From the NCBI RefSeq assembly GCF_003285005.1, contig NZ_QMFA01000006.1, positions 1 to 64,000 of the forward strand: a DNA stretch of 64,000 bases, in the 5' to 3' direction. This DNA is from Paenibacillus sp. YN15. GTDB lineage: Bacteria; Bacillota; Bacilli; Paenibacillales; NBRC-103111. A model generated the notes under the pieces. That model ran no database searches. It saw only the letters and a list, made by a program, of their open reading frames with translations, and was not told where the DNA came from. How positions within the stretch are numbered: the stretch's first letter is position 1; each line of letters starts with the position of its first letter. Made by a program: the position numbers and the translations under genes. Positions 16,687-25,128 of the stretch are shown here, piece by piece.

Positions 16687-16716
16687 GAGGAGTTTTAAGG
16701 ATGGAGGCTCACGAGG

Positions 16717-17301
16717 ATGGAACAGGAGCAACAACTGCCCGAACAACCGGCACAGGCTGTTTCAATTAAGAGCGAGGCGTGGGAATGGACCAAGGCGTTG
16801 TTTATTGCCGCTGTTCTCGTTATTATTATCCGCTGGTTTATTTTTGCGCCGTTCATTGTGGACGGGCCCTCCATGGAACCGAATTTCCATACCAGAGAGC
16901 GGCTTATCGTGAACAAGATCATCTATCATATCCGCACTCCCGAACGCGGCGAGGTTGTTGTGTTCCATGCGCCGGCGGGTGTGGATTATATCAAGCGGGT
17001 GATTGCTCTGCCCGGCGAGAAGGTCAAGATTCAGAACAATAAAGTGTACATCAACGGGGAAGAATTAGAGGAGCCCTATTTGCAGGAAGCCATTGACGAT
17101 TACAAGGCCCGGACCAACATCAACTACAACGGGGATTTTTCGGAAATTACGGTTGAGGAGGGCAAGGTCTTCGTCATGGGCGACAATCGGGTCAACAGCC
17201 AAGACAGCCGGGCTATCGGAGCGGTTGAGTTGGACGAGATTGTAGGCCGTGCGGATATCCGCTTCTGGCCGCTGGCCAAATTGGGCTTCATCAAGCATTG
17301 A
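16717..17301 (+). CDS. lepB: Type I signal peptidase
   Basis: A 194-residue S26-family membrane protease that releases exported proteins from their signal peptides. One N-terminal transmembrane segment (about residues 28-48: ALFIAAVLVIIIRWFIF) is followed by the catalytic Ser in VDGPSMEPN and the catalytic Lys in YIKRVIALPGE. The C-terminal box GDNRVNSQDSR is complete. The size matches SipS/SipT-like Gram-positive enzymes. It lies between rplS and rbgA as in other Bacillales. Confidence 0.97.
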   Translation: MEQEQQLPEQPAQAVSIKSEAWEWTKALFIAAVLVIIIRWFIFAPFIVDGPSMEPNFHTRERLIVNKIIYHIRTPERGEVVVFHAPAGVDYIKRVIALPGEKVKIQNNKVYINGEELEEPYLQEAIDDYKARTNINYNGDFSEITVEEGKVFVMGDNRVNSQDSRAIGAVELDEIVGRADIRFWPLAKLGFIKH

Positions 17302-17323
17302 CCGGTGAGGGGAGATAAGGAAG

Positions 17324-18199
17324 ATGTCAACCATTCAGTGGTTTCCCGGCCACATGACCAGGGCGAGAAGGCAGATTGAGGAAAAGCTGAAGCTGATCGA
17401 CGTGGCTATCGAGCTGATCGATGCCCGTGTGCCCCTGTCCAGCCGCAATCCGATGGTCGATACCATCCTGCAGCATAAGCCCCGCCTGATCCTCTTGAAC
17501 AAGCTTGATCTGGCCGATCCGGCCGCTACTGCGGACTGGGTCGCTTTTTTTCAGGAGAAGGGACTGGATGCCCTGCCCATTGACGCGGTAAGCGGAACCG
17601 GCACCCGGGAAATTGTGGCCCGGTGCAGGAAGCTGATGGCCGAGAAGATGGAGGCCCGCCAGCGCAAAGGCATGAACCCGCGGGCCATCCGGGCGCTGAT
17701 TGTGGGGATTCCCAACGTGGGCAAATCCACGCTGATCAACAAGCTGGCCGGACGCAAGGTGGCGGCTACAGGCGACAAGCCGGGGGTAACCAAGGGCCAG
17801 CAATGGATCAAGATGGCGGGAGGAGAGCTGGAGCTGCTGGATACTCCGGGTATCCTGTGGCCCAAGTTCGAGGACCAGCAGGTGGGTTACCGGCTGGCAG
17901 CCATCGGCTCCATTAAGGAAGAGATTCTGGCGGCGGATGATGTGGCGTTTTATGCGGTCCGCTACTTGGCTGAGGCTTATCCCGGCGTGTTGGCCGAGCG
18001 GTACGGAATTGAGACGGTGCCTGCGGATTTGTCGGAAGGCGAGGCTGTCATTGAGGTTATGGAAACTATCGGCCGCAAGCGGGGCTGCGTCGCCTCCGGA
18101 GGCCGCGTGGACCTGGGCAAGGCGTCCACCCTGATCCTCCGCGAGCTGCGGGCGGGCAAGCTGGGCCGCATCAGCCTGGAACGGCCGGATATGGCCTGA
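17324..18199 (+). CDS. rbgA: Ribosome biogenesis GTPase RbgA (YlqF)
   Basis: A 291-residue circularly permuted GTPase needed for late 50S assembly. The motif order is NKLDLAD (G4, residues about 60) before GIPNVGKSTLINKLAG (G1) and LLDTPG (G3), which is diagnostic of this class. It starts IQWFPGHMTRARRQI, the family signature. The RBS GGGGAGA precedes ATG at 17324. It lies 22 bp after lepB, likely in the same operon, and a strong terminator follows. Confidence 0.97.
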   Translation: MSTIQWFPGHMTRARRQIEEKLKLIDVAIELIDARVPLSSRNPMVDTILQHKPRLILLNKLDLADPAATADWVAFFQEKGLDALPIDAVSGTGTREIVARCRKLMAEKMEARQRKGMNPRAIRALIVGIPNVGKSTLINKLAGRKVAATGDKPGVTKGQQWIKMAGGELELLDTPGILWPKFEDQQVGYRLAAIGSIKEEILAADDVAFYAVRYLAEAYPGVLAERYGIETVPADLSEGEAVIEVMETIGRKRGCVASGGRVDLGKASTLILRELRAGKLGRISLERPDMA

Positions 18200-18337
18200 C
18201 CGGCTGCATGGATGGAACGGCACGTTTCGGCAGCGAAGGAAAATGGCAGAGTGTAAGAGACGAAAAACGGGAAAAGTCGGATAAACACCAAAGCTGGACA
18301 AGCGTCAAGTGGAATAGAGCATACGGATTGTGGAAGG

Positions 18338-18365
18338 AACCGTTCCCGGTGGGAGCGGTTTTTTT
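18338..18365 (+). terminator. Terminator after rbgA
   Basis: AACCGTTCCC-GGT-GGGAGCGGTT followed by T5, a near-perfect 10-bp stem. It closes the lepB-rbgA unit. Confidence 0.92.
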
Positions 18366-18575
18366 GCGTTATCGTCTTGCGAAGGTAAAAACAGGGAAGC
18401 TGTTGGATTTCTTGACGAATGGCTGGATGGAAGTGAAAAAAGGCAGGTATGGAGGATGGTGGGGCGAACGGGGACCCTTTGCGACACTATCCCTTCTGCT
18501 CAGGGAAGAGGTTGCTGGGGAAAGTGTGCTTGCTGAACTGGTGAACCTCCTTTTTGGACATGGGGCTATTTCTGC

Positions 18576-18752
18576 CGGACCGTGGTTCCGTTATTTGAGA
18601 CAAAACGGGCATTTTCTTGACCAGACGGACTGTGGTTCCGCTAAAGGCCCGAAAATGGCGCAATATGGGGAGGCGGAGGTGAAATAGCATACCCTGTGTC
18701 CGTGAAATTCGGGGAAAGGGCCATTTTGGAAAAATAGCGGCTTCTGTGTCCG
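18576..18752. repeat. Nested inverted repeat, locus 3
   Basis: Forward units start CGGAC at 18576 and 18626 (CGGACCGTGGTTCCGTTATTTG and a close relative, each split here for length). Inverted units start CGGAC on the minus strand at 18702 and 18752 (CGGACACAGGGTATGCTATT; CGGACACAGAAGCCGCTATT). Spacing is 50 bp in both pairs and the total is 177 bp. The plan matches loci 1 and 2, but the head is CGGAC instead of CTAACG. The rest of the gap 18366-18575 shows no recognisable gene. Confidence 0.8.
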
Positions 18753-18839
18753 CACAGGAATGATCCGCCTTCATCCCGAAGAATAAGTGCCTAGTCGGGG
18801 CGTTGACAGGGCAGGTATAATAATAAGGAAGGAAACAAA

Positions 18840-18893
18840 ATGAAACGCTGCGCCCTGTGCGCTTTTATGGGTTTTTTTCAAAGCTTCAGATAA
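18840..18893 (+). CDS. Possible 17-residue leader peptide before rnhB
   Basis: ATG follows GGAAGG by about 7 nt and reads MKRCALCAFMGFFQSFR, then TAA. It is the only frame in this leader with an RBS. A terminator-like hairpin follows 33 nt later and rnhB after that, so the arrangement resembles a leader-peptide attenuator. Coding is not proven; the size is too small for composition to help. Confidence 0.3.
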   Translation: MKRCALCAFMGFFQSFR

Positions 18894-18926
18894 GTATAAA
18901 CGGGGAAGCGGCCCAGCTTTTTGACA

Positions 18927-18960
18927 AACGCAGGTTGCTAAAGGAGCCGCTGGCGTTTTT
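18927..18960 (+). terminator. Terminator-like hairpin upstream of rnhB
   Basis: AACGCAGGTTGCT and AGCCGCTGGCGTT pair with two mismatches around AAAGG, followed by TTTTT and CC. It lies 23 bp before the rnhB start codon, on the same strand, and could act as an attenuator. Confidence 0.5.
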
Positions 18961-18983
18961 CCTCGGGACAGGAGTCATACGGA

Positions 18984-19592
18984 ATGCTGGATTATGAAAA
19001 AGAAGTATGGGCCAATGGCTACAGCCTCATCGCCGGAGTGGACGAGGTGGGGCGGGGCTGCCTCTTCGGGGATGTGGTGGCGGCGGCGGTTATTTTGCCC
19101 CAGGGACTGGTTATTGAAGGGGTCAACGATTCAAAGAAGCTGTCGGAGAAACGCCGGGAGGCTTTGTACGATATCATCTGCGAGCAGGCAATCGCCATCG
19201 GTGTCGGATATGCGGACGCGGAAACGATAGACCGGATTAACATCAAGCAGGCGGCCCGCCTGGCAATGAAACGGGCGTTGGACAAGCTGGAGACGAAGCC
19301 GGATTATCTGTTGGTGGATGCGGAAAAGGTGGATGCGCCGCTGCCGCAGCTGGCGATTATCCATGGGGATGCGTTGAGCCAATCCATTGCCGCCGCTTCG
19401 ATTATTGCCAAGGTGACCCGGGACCGGATGTGTCTCCACTGGGGCTTGGACTATCCGGAATACGGCATTGCCATACATAAGGGATATGCAACTAAACAGC
19501 ATCGTGAGGCTTTGGAGGCGCATGGCCCCTCTCCCTTGCATAGAAGAAGCTTTTTGGGCAAAATTTTGGCCAAGCAGCAGGAATTGTTCTGA
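18984..19592 (+). CDS. rnhB: Ribonuclease HII
   Basis: A 202-residue endonuclease that removes RNA from RNA-DNA hybrids and single ribonucleotides from DNA. The catalytic acidic residues are seen in AGVDEVGRGCLFGDVV (Asp-Glu), LLVDAEKV and the later SIAAASIIAKVTRDR. GRG(C) is the junction-recognition motif, with Cys next to it. The start ATG follows GACAGGAG. The place after rbgA matches Bacillus. Confidence 0.96.
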   Translation: MLDYEKEVWANGYSLIAGVDEVGRGCLFGDVVAAAVILPQGLVIEGVNDSKKLSEKRREALYDIICEQAIAIGVGYADAETIDRINIKQAARLAMKRALDKLETKPDYLLVDAEKVDAPLPQLAIIHGDALSQSIAAASIIAKVTRDRMCLHWGLDYPEYGIAIHKGYATKQHREALEAHGPSPLHRRSFLGKILAKQQELF

Positions 19593-19750
19593 CCGCTGCC
19601 GTTGCAGCCCGGCTCACGAAAAATTGGATTTTTGCCGATATACGAGTCAGTGGCATAGAAGATTTGCCGGCGGCGTCCCTGGACAGTCGGCTGAACATAA
19701 CAGCAATCGCATCCATCCTGGATGAACACTCGGAGTAGGAGGGGAAAATC

Positions 19751-21511
19751 TTGAATATCGGCCAGTTGCTCCGCAGTGTGATTGGAGACATGCAGGTGTC
19801 CGACGCCAAAACCTTGGAGCTTAAGGTTGGGCAGGTGGTGCGGGGAGTGGTGCTTCAGATGCTGTCCGAGCAGGACGCGCTGATGAATATCGGCGGGGCT
19901 CAGGTTCGGGCTCATTTGGAGGCTCCCCTGGCCAAGGGGCAGTCGGCGCTGCTTCAGGTCCAGCCTGAATCCATGGCCGGGCAGGTAGTGCTTAAGCCGA
20001 TGGAGGTTTCCCAGGTGCAAATACCGGAGCCCTCTTTGGCAGAGCTGCTGAAGAGTTTTGACATGAAGGACACGGCGGGCAACCGCAGGGCGTTGCAGGA
20101 GCTGCATCAGGCCAAGGTGCCCCTTACCCGGGAAAATGTTCAGGGTTATGTGGATATGGCCGCCCGCCGGCCGGAAGGCGCGGCGGATGGGGAATGGCGG
20201 CAATCGGCGCTGCTGGCGATGAAGCGGGGTTTGCCCTTGACACAGGAGACGGTGGGGTCTTTGCACCGGACGATTTTTGGCGGTGGTGTGAGCCGGACGA
20301 TTGAAAGCTTAAGCGCCCAACTGGCAGGCTTTGTGGGAAATGACACCCCGGATGCGGCTGTCAGCCCGGCAACCCGGAACCTGATGGCGCAGGTGAAGCT
20401 GGCGCTGGAGGCGCTGCCCGGTATGCCGCAGACTGCGGATGCGGACGGCGCCGCCTCTGCGGCGGAACCGCGGGCAGCGGGAGAGGCCGCCCAGGCGGCG
20501 CGGCCGGAAGCAGCCGGGGCGCGGCCCGCCCCAGCCGGCGAAGCGGCGGCGCAGCCGAAGGCGGCTCCGCCTGCCGCAGAGCAGGCGGCCACCGCCGCCC
20601 GCCCTGGCGGCGCCGATGCGGCGGCCGGCCCGGTGCCGCCACCCCGCGGCGAAGCCGCTGCCGCAGGCGCGCACAGCGCGCGGGCCGCCGCCGGCGGCCA
20701 AACGACCGGCGGGGAGGGCGAAGCCCCCGCCGCCATAACCCGGCAGGAGCCTGCCCCATGGGTGGGCAGGCTCCTGAAGGCGCTGGGCGTGCAGCATGAG
20801 CTGCAGCTGGCACGCCCCCATGAGGGCGGCGCTCAGGCGCTGCCGCCCCATGCTCGCGCCGGCGAAGCCGCTGCGCCGCCGGCAGGCTCTACCCCGCCGC
20901 CGGCTGCGGATGATGCGGCGGCGGACACGGCTACGCTGAAGGGCCTGCTGCTGCAGCTGTCCGGGGCGGAGGACGCGCCGCCCGCAGTCCGCGAGCAGGC
21001 CCAGCAGCTGGTGCAGCAGGTCACCGGCCAGCAGTTGCTCCTGACGCCGGACCGGACGGCCATGTTTACGCATATGACCCTGATGCTGCCCATTCTGAAC
21101 CAGAACGGCAGCCAGACGGCGGCGGTTCACATCCAGTCCCGCAAAGGCGCCAACGGCCAGTTGGACGCCCGGAACTGCCACCTGGTCTTCGATCTGGACA
21201 TGCGCACCCTTGGAACCACATTGGTGGATGTGCAGGTGACGGATAGAATTGTGGCGCTGCGGGTTCACAATGACTTTCCCGAAATTGGGACGCTTCTGGA
21301 GGAGCATCGGGAGGAGATCAGGGAAGGTCTGGAAAAGATCGGCTACCAGCTTTTGTCCGTGAAGGTGCTGCCGTATCCGGAGCCATTGGCAGGTGGGGCT
21401 GCCTTGGGAGCGGACGGCGTATCGGGAGACGGCAATTCTGCCGCTTCGGCATCTTGGGCCGCCAGCCGCTACCACACCGCCCCCTACAAAGGGGTTGACG
21501 TGCGCATATGA
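19751..21511 (+). CDS. YlqG-like protein with FliK-type C-terminal domain
   Basis: A 586-residue protein. The N-terminal 220 residues are mixed and the middle (about 225-400) is a very Ala/Pro/Gly-rich low-complexity linker. The C-terminal part (about 440-560) resembles the flagellar hook-length control FliK C-terminal fold (QTAAVHIQSRKG, LVFDLDMRTLGTTLVDVQV). TTG at 19751 is used, preceded by AGGAGGGG. It overlaps the FlhB-like gene by 4 bp; this pair (ylqG-ylqH) recurs in Bacillales outside flagellar clusters. The function is unknown; a role linked to a FlhB-like switch is a guess from family pairing. Confidence 0.8.
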   Translation: MNIGQLLRSVIGDMQVSDAKTLELKVGQVVRGVVLQMLSEQDALMNIGGAQVRAHLEAPLAKGQSALLQVQPESMAGQVVLKPMEVSQVQIPEPSLAELLKSFDMKDTAGNRRALQELHQAKVPLTRENVQGYVDMAARRPEGAADGEWRQSALLAMKRGLPLTQETVGSLHRTIFGGGVSRTIESLSAQLAGFVGNDTPDAAVSPATRNLMAQVKLALEALPGMPQTADADGAASAAEPRAAGEAAQAARPEAAGARPAPAGEAAAQPKAAPPAAEQAATAARPGGADAAAGPVPPPRGEAAAAGAHSARAAAGGQTTGGEGEAPAAITRQEPAPWVGRLLKALGVQHELQLARPHEGGAQALPPHARAGEAAAPPAGSTPPPAADDAAADTATLKGLLLQLSGAEDAPPAVREQAQQLVQQVTGQQLLLTPDRTAMFTHMTLMLPILNQNGSQTAAVHIQSRKGANGQLDARNCHLVFDLDMRTLGTTLVDVQVTDRIVALRVHNDFPEIGTLLEEHREEIREGLEKIGYQLLSVKVLPYPEPLAGGAALGADGVSGDGNSAASASWAASRYHTAPYKGVDVRI

Positions 21512-21816
21512 CACAACCGGAACAACCCGCCAGCCCCGCCATCAAAAAGGCAGTAGCGCTCAAATATTCCCCCTCCGCCAACAAAGCCCCCGTGGTGGTA
21601 GCCAAGGGGAAGGGGCATGTAGCCGATGCGATCCTGAACAAGGCCAAGGAGGCGGGCGTCCCTGTTCAGGAGGACTCCTCCTTGGTAGAAGTGCTGTCCA
21701 AGCTGGATATCGAGCAGGAGATTCCCGGCGAGCTGTACCAGCTGGTGGCGGAGATTTTATCCTTCGTGTACCGGTCGGACAAGAAGGCGCGGGAATGGAG
21801 GGAGAACGGCGGATGA
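21508..21816 (+). CDS. ylqH: FlhB-like protein (YlqH), type III export switch C-terminal domain only
   Basis: A 102-residue protein corresponding to the cytoplasmic C-terminal part of FlhB/YscU (AVALKYSPSANKAPVVVAKGKG, then PVQEDSSLVEVLSKLDI and IPGELYQLVAEILSFVY). The FlhB autocleavage NPTH motif and the membrane part are missing. Homologues are widespread in Firmicutes as stand-alone genes of unknown role. Overlaps with ylqG (4 bp) and yraN (ATGA) show translational coupling. Confidence 0.88.
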   Translation: MTQPEQPASPAIKKAVALKYSPSANKAPVVVAKGKGHVADAILNKAKEAGVPVQEDSSLVEVLSKLDIEQEIPGELYQLVAEILSFVYRSDKKAREWRENGG

Positions 21817-22238
21817 CCTGGGAGCAAAAGCGTCAGCCCCACCACGGCAATGATATCCGCCCCTCCGCACGCCCAACCGACTCCCGCAAACTGCTTGGGC
21901 AATGGGGGGAGGAGCAGGCTGCGGCCCATTTGTCCCAAGGGGGGATGCGGATATTGGCGCGGAACTGGAGGGCCAGAAGCGGGGAGATTGACATTATCGG
22001 CGAAGCGGACGGACGTTTGGTGTTTGTGGAGGTTCGGACCCGGCGTTCCTCCGGCCGCTTCGGTACTGCGCTTGAATCCGTAGATGCCCGCAAGCAGAGG
22101 CAGGTGCGGGCAACCGCTCTTGTGTATCTCCATGCCACCCGCCAGACGGAGCGCCCCTGCCGGTTCGATGTAGTAGCCGTCACTGCGGAAGGCGCAGATG
22201 GCAGAGCGGATATCGTGCACATCCCCAATGCCTTTTAG
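21813..22238 (+). CDS. yraN: YraN/UPF0102 family endonuclease-like protein
   Basis: A 141-residue protein with the Holliday-junction-resolvase-like PD-(D/E)xK fold: LGQWGEEQAAAHL, ILARNWRARSGEIDIIG, LVFVEVRTRRS. The D-EVR pair is the catalytic signature. The biological role of the family is not established; it often lies next to rnhB. ATG overlaps the ylqH stop (ATGA). The N-terminal 28 residues are extra compared with most members. Confidence 0.92.
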   Translation: MTWEQKRQPHHGNDIRPSARPTDSRKLLGQWGEEQAAAHLSQGGMRILARNWRARSGEIDIIGEADGRLVFVEVRTRRSSGRFGTALESVDARKQRQVRATALVYLHATRQTERPCRFDVVAVTAEGADGRADIVHIPNAF

Positions 22239-22273
22239 AATCCTTAGCCGGTAAGGCATATAGGAATTGACCA

Positions 22274-22307
22274 GCGGCAGTGTTTCCCGGAGGGGACGCT
22301 GCCTTCT
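22274..22307 (+). terminator. Possible terminator after yraN
   Basis: GGCAGTGTTTCC and GGGGACGCTGCC pair with bulges, followed by TTCTTCATT. The T-tract is weak. Confidence 0.4.
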
Positions 22308-22341
22308 TCATTCATCCGACGAGGAAGGAGCGAAAAACAGC

Positions 22342-22932
22342 ATGATTCTATGGATAAACGGAGCGTTCGGCTCCGGCAAAACCACCAGCGCTTATGAATT
22401 GCACCGGAGATTGCCCCAATCCTTCGTATACGATCCGGAGAATATCGGCTACTTCCTGTTTAAAAACATGCCGACCCGGCTCCGCTTGAACGATTTTCAG
22501 GATTACCCCCAGTGGCGCCTGTTCAATTATGAGATGCTGAAGGAGTTGGCCGCCGGGCATGAAGGGGTGATCCTTGCGCCCATGACGGTGACCAATCCCC
22601 AATATTTCGATGAAATCATCGGCAGACTGCGGAGGGAGGGCATCGAGGTCAAGCACTATATCCTGTATGCGGAGCGGGCGACGCTGGAGAAGCGTCTGAA
22701 CAAACGGCTCCAAAGGGGCGAAACCTGGGCTAAGGCGCAGATTGACCGGTGTCTGCACGCCTTCAACCATGATATTCCCGATGAAAAAATCATCACCGAT
22801 CATCTAAGCATCGATGCGGTGGTCCAGGAAATTGCCGCAAGAAGCGGATTGACCCTGACTCCGGACAACCGAAGCGCCCTGAAAAAATGGACTGACCGAA
22901 TCCGCACCCTCATCCGCCATATCCGCAGATAA
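22342..22932 (+). CDS. TmrB-like P-loop protein
   Basis: A 196-residue nucleotide-binding protein that begins MILWINGAFGSGKTTSAYEL, with a Walker A motif, and has the TmrB pattern YDPENIGY, ILAPMTVTNPQYFDEIIGRLR and QIDRCLHAF. TmrB of B. subtilis gives tunicamycin resistance, probably by binding the drug at the membrane. ATG 22342 is chosen, with GGAAGGAG about 11 nt upstream. Whether this copy confers resistance is inference from similarity. Confidence 0.85.
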   Translation: MILWINGAFGSGKTTSAYELHRRLPQSFVYDPENIGYFLFKNMPTRLRLNDFQDYPQWRLFNYEMLKELAAGHEGVILAPMTVTNPQYFDEIIGRLRREGIEVKHYILYAERATLEKRLNKRLQRGETWAKAQIDRCLHAFNHDIPDEKIITDHLSIDAVVQEIAARSGLTLTPDNRSALKKWTDRIRTLIRHIRR

Positions 22933-23051
22933 GCAGCCCTCTTTCGGCTGATCGGGGAGGAATAGGCATTTTGCTGAATCGGCCCAAACGCCAACCCGGT
23001 ACCGCAGCGGTTTGAAGTCCGCTCCCAAGTTGGCTGGCAAGCGAGTGAGCA

Positions 23052-24611
23052 TCAGCCTTTCTTGTCCAGCTTCCGGTACTGGAGCGCTTCCGCCAGGTGT
23101 TTCAGCAGAATCTCGTCGGAGGCTTCCAAATCGGCAATGGTTCTGGCCAGCTTGAGGACACGGTCATGGGCGCGCACACTTAGGCCCATCACCTGGAAGG
23201 CGGATGCCAACAGTGCCTCAGCCTCTCCAGTCGGGCGGCAATATTGCCGCAGCGCCCGGCCGCTCAACTCGCCGTTATACCGGTAAGGCGATCCCTTATA
23301 GCGGCGTTCCTGGATGCGCCGGGCTTCCATAACCTGGGCCTTCATCTCTTGTGAGGATAAATGCCGGTCGGTATCCGAGAAAGCCAGATCCTCGTAACGG
23401 GTCCGCGGCACCTCCACATGAAGATCAATCCGGTCCAGCAGAGGCCCGGATATCCGGGAACGGTACTGCGCAATCTTGAGCGGCGAGCAGGTGCAAACCT
23501 CAGTGGCCGACTCTACTCCGAAAAAACCGCAAGGACATGGATTCATGGAGGCCGTCAGCAAAAAATGGGCGGGATACGTATAAGTCGCCCGAGCGCGCCC
23601 AATGGTGACCTTCCGGTCCTCCAGGGGTTGGCGCATGGCCTCCAGGGACAAACGGCTGAACTCCGGCAGCTCATCGAGAAACAGTACGCCGTGATGGGCC
23701 AGGCTGATCTCCCCCGGCTTGGGGATGGAGCCTCCGCCGGCCAGGCCGCTGGGAGAGACCGTATGGTGCGGGGAGCGGAAGGGCCGCAGCCGCAAGAGCT
23801 GGCCCCGGTCTGTCAGCTTGCCTGCCACACTGTAGATTTTGGTGACCTCCAGCGCCTCCTCGTCATCCATCTCCGGCAGGATAGTGGGAAGCCGCCGCAT
23901 CAGCATGGTTTTGCCCGTGCCCGGCGGCCCGATAAACAGCAGATTATGCTTCCCGGAGGCGGCAATGACCAACGCCCGTTTGGCCTGGTGCTGGCCGCAT
24001 ACATCGGCGTAGTCCTCTCCCGCATGCATTGCGCTGCCGCAGTCTGCCGATCCGCCCGCCGCCGAAGGCTCGTCTGCTTCTTCCATATCTCTCCAGGAGC
24101 GGGTCAACACAAGGGGATCGGCCAGCTCCCGCAGCTCCTTCACGGTCACTACCTCCAATTGCCCCACCAGATTAGCCTCCCTTGCATTTTCCAAAGGCAG
24201 CACCACCCGCTTCAATCCCTGACGGGCAGCCTGATGCACCATGGACAGCACGCCGGAAACCGGCCGCAGGGTGCCGTCCAACGCCAGTTCCCCGATCCAT
24301 AGTGTATGGGCCGCATCCTCAAGCCGGATTTGCCCGCTGGCCTCCAGAATCCCCGCTGCAATGGCCAAGTCAAAGGCCGACCCCTCCTTGCGCACATCCG
24401 CCGGGGCCAAATTAACGGTAATCCGCTCCATCGGATAAGTAAACCCGCTGTTGCGGATGGCCGCCCGCACCCGTTCCGTAGACTCCCGGATAGCGCTGTC
24501 AGGCAGCCCCACCACCTGAAAAAAGGGCAACCCATTGGCAATATCCGTTTCCACTTCCACCAACACACCGTCAATCCCGGCCACACAAGCGCTCATTAAT
24601 TTTCCGTACAC
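23052..24611 (-). CDS. comM: YifB/ComM-family Mg-chelatase-like AAA+ protein
   Basis: A 519-residue AAA+ ATPase. The N-terminal Lon-protease-like fold has LPFFQVVGLPDSAIRES and MERITVNLAPADVRKEGSAFDLAIA. The ATPase core has FIGPPGTGKTMLMRRLP (Walker A), GVLFLDELPEFSR (Walker B) and a CxC...C-type zinc site in NPCPCGFFG...CTCSPL. ComM drives branch migration during natural transformation in Gram-negatives; the role in Firmicutes is less clear. It starts at GTG 24611, 8 nt after GGGAGGTG. It is convergent with the TmrB-like gene. Confidence 0.95.
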   Translation of the reverse strand: MYGKLMSACVAGIDGVLVEVETDIANGLPFFQVVGLPDSAIRESTERVRAAIRNSGFTYPMERITVNLAPADVRKEGSAFDLAIAAGILEASGQIRLEDAAHTLWIGELALDGTLRPVSGVLSMVHQAARQGLKRVVLPLENAREANLVGQLEVVTVKELRELADPLVLTRSWRDMEEADEPSAAGGSADCGSAMHAGEDYADVCGQHQAKRALVIAASGKHNLLFIGPPGTGKTMLMRRLPTILPEMDDEEALEVTKIYSVAGKLTDRGQLLRLRPFRSPHHTVSPSGLAGGGSIPKPGEISLAHHGVLFLDELPEFSRLSLEAMRQPLEDRKVTIGRARATYTYPAHFLLTASMNPCPCGFFGVESATEVCTCSPLKIAQYRSRISGPLLDRIDLHVEVPRTRYEDLAFSDTDRHLSSQEMKAQVMEARRIQERRYKGSPYRYNGELSGRALRQYCRPTGEAEALLASAFQVMGLSVRAHDRVLKLARTIADLEASDEILLKHLAEALQYRKLDKKG

Positions 24612-24729
24612 GCAAAAAACACCTCCCGGACTTTACCGCATTGCGCCTTGTAGCGCAGCTGCATGAAGTCGGCAAGAGGTGCTTCCATCATTGACCGTTT
24701 GGCCTTATCTTACCGCAGCCGCCGCGGAA

Positions 24730-24906
24730 TGTAAATATAGCCCAGTTGTTTTTTTCTTACTGCATTCGGGCCGGGCTATCCTGCAAAAGTGCATCTGTTT
24801 TTCGCTGAAACCACCAAACGGATGAAATTCTCCGGAAATAAATGCACTTTTTGCATTTTGACTCCCTATCCAGGAAGTTAAGCTGCAAAATAAATGTACT
24901 TTTGCA
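24730..24906. repeat. Nested inverted repeat, locus 4 (diverged)
   Basis: A clear forward unit starts at 24782 (TGCAAAAGTGCATCTGTTTTT). A weaker one at about 24730 starts TGTAAATATAG. Inverted units read from 24855 (TGCAAAAAGTGCATTTATTT) and 24906 (TGCAAAAGTACATTTATTTT). Spacing is 51-52 bp and the total is 177 bp. The head here is TGCAAAA(G). No gene was seen in 24907-25128. Confidence 0.65.
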
Positions 24907-25128
24907 TTTGCCATTCGCTTTTCCCTCCCAAAACATGGGCAGCATGTTCACATCAAGCTGGTTTTGGCCGCTGTGAAGGCTGGGGAGACAGCCCCGGCCA
25001 TTTTCCTCTCAGTCGCCTGGAGCGGAAACTCATGGAGATTCCAAGACACTTGCCCTGTGGCTCGGCCGAAGCTCTTGGCTGCAGAAGGGCAGAGCCGCAA
25101 CCCCATCCACGGGCGTCTGCTGCGCCGC

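Noticed and set aside
18208-18687. Open frame of 159 codons after rbgA
   Set aside because: It includes a strong intrinsic terminator (18338-18365) and the first units of repeat locus 3.
18803-18821. TTGACA and TATAAT before rnhB as a promoter
   Set aside because: They are only 7 bp apart, too close for sigma-A. The TATAAT alone has no proper -35.
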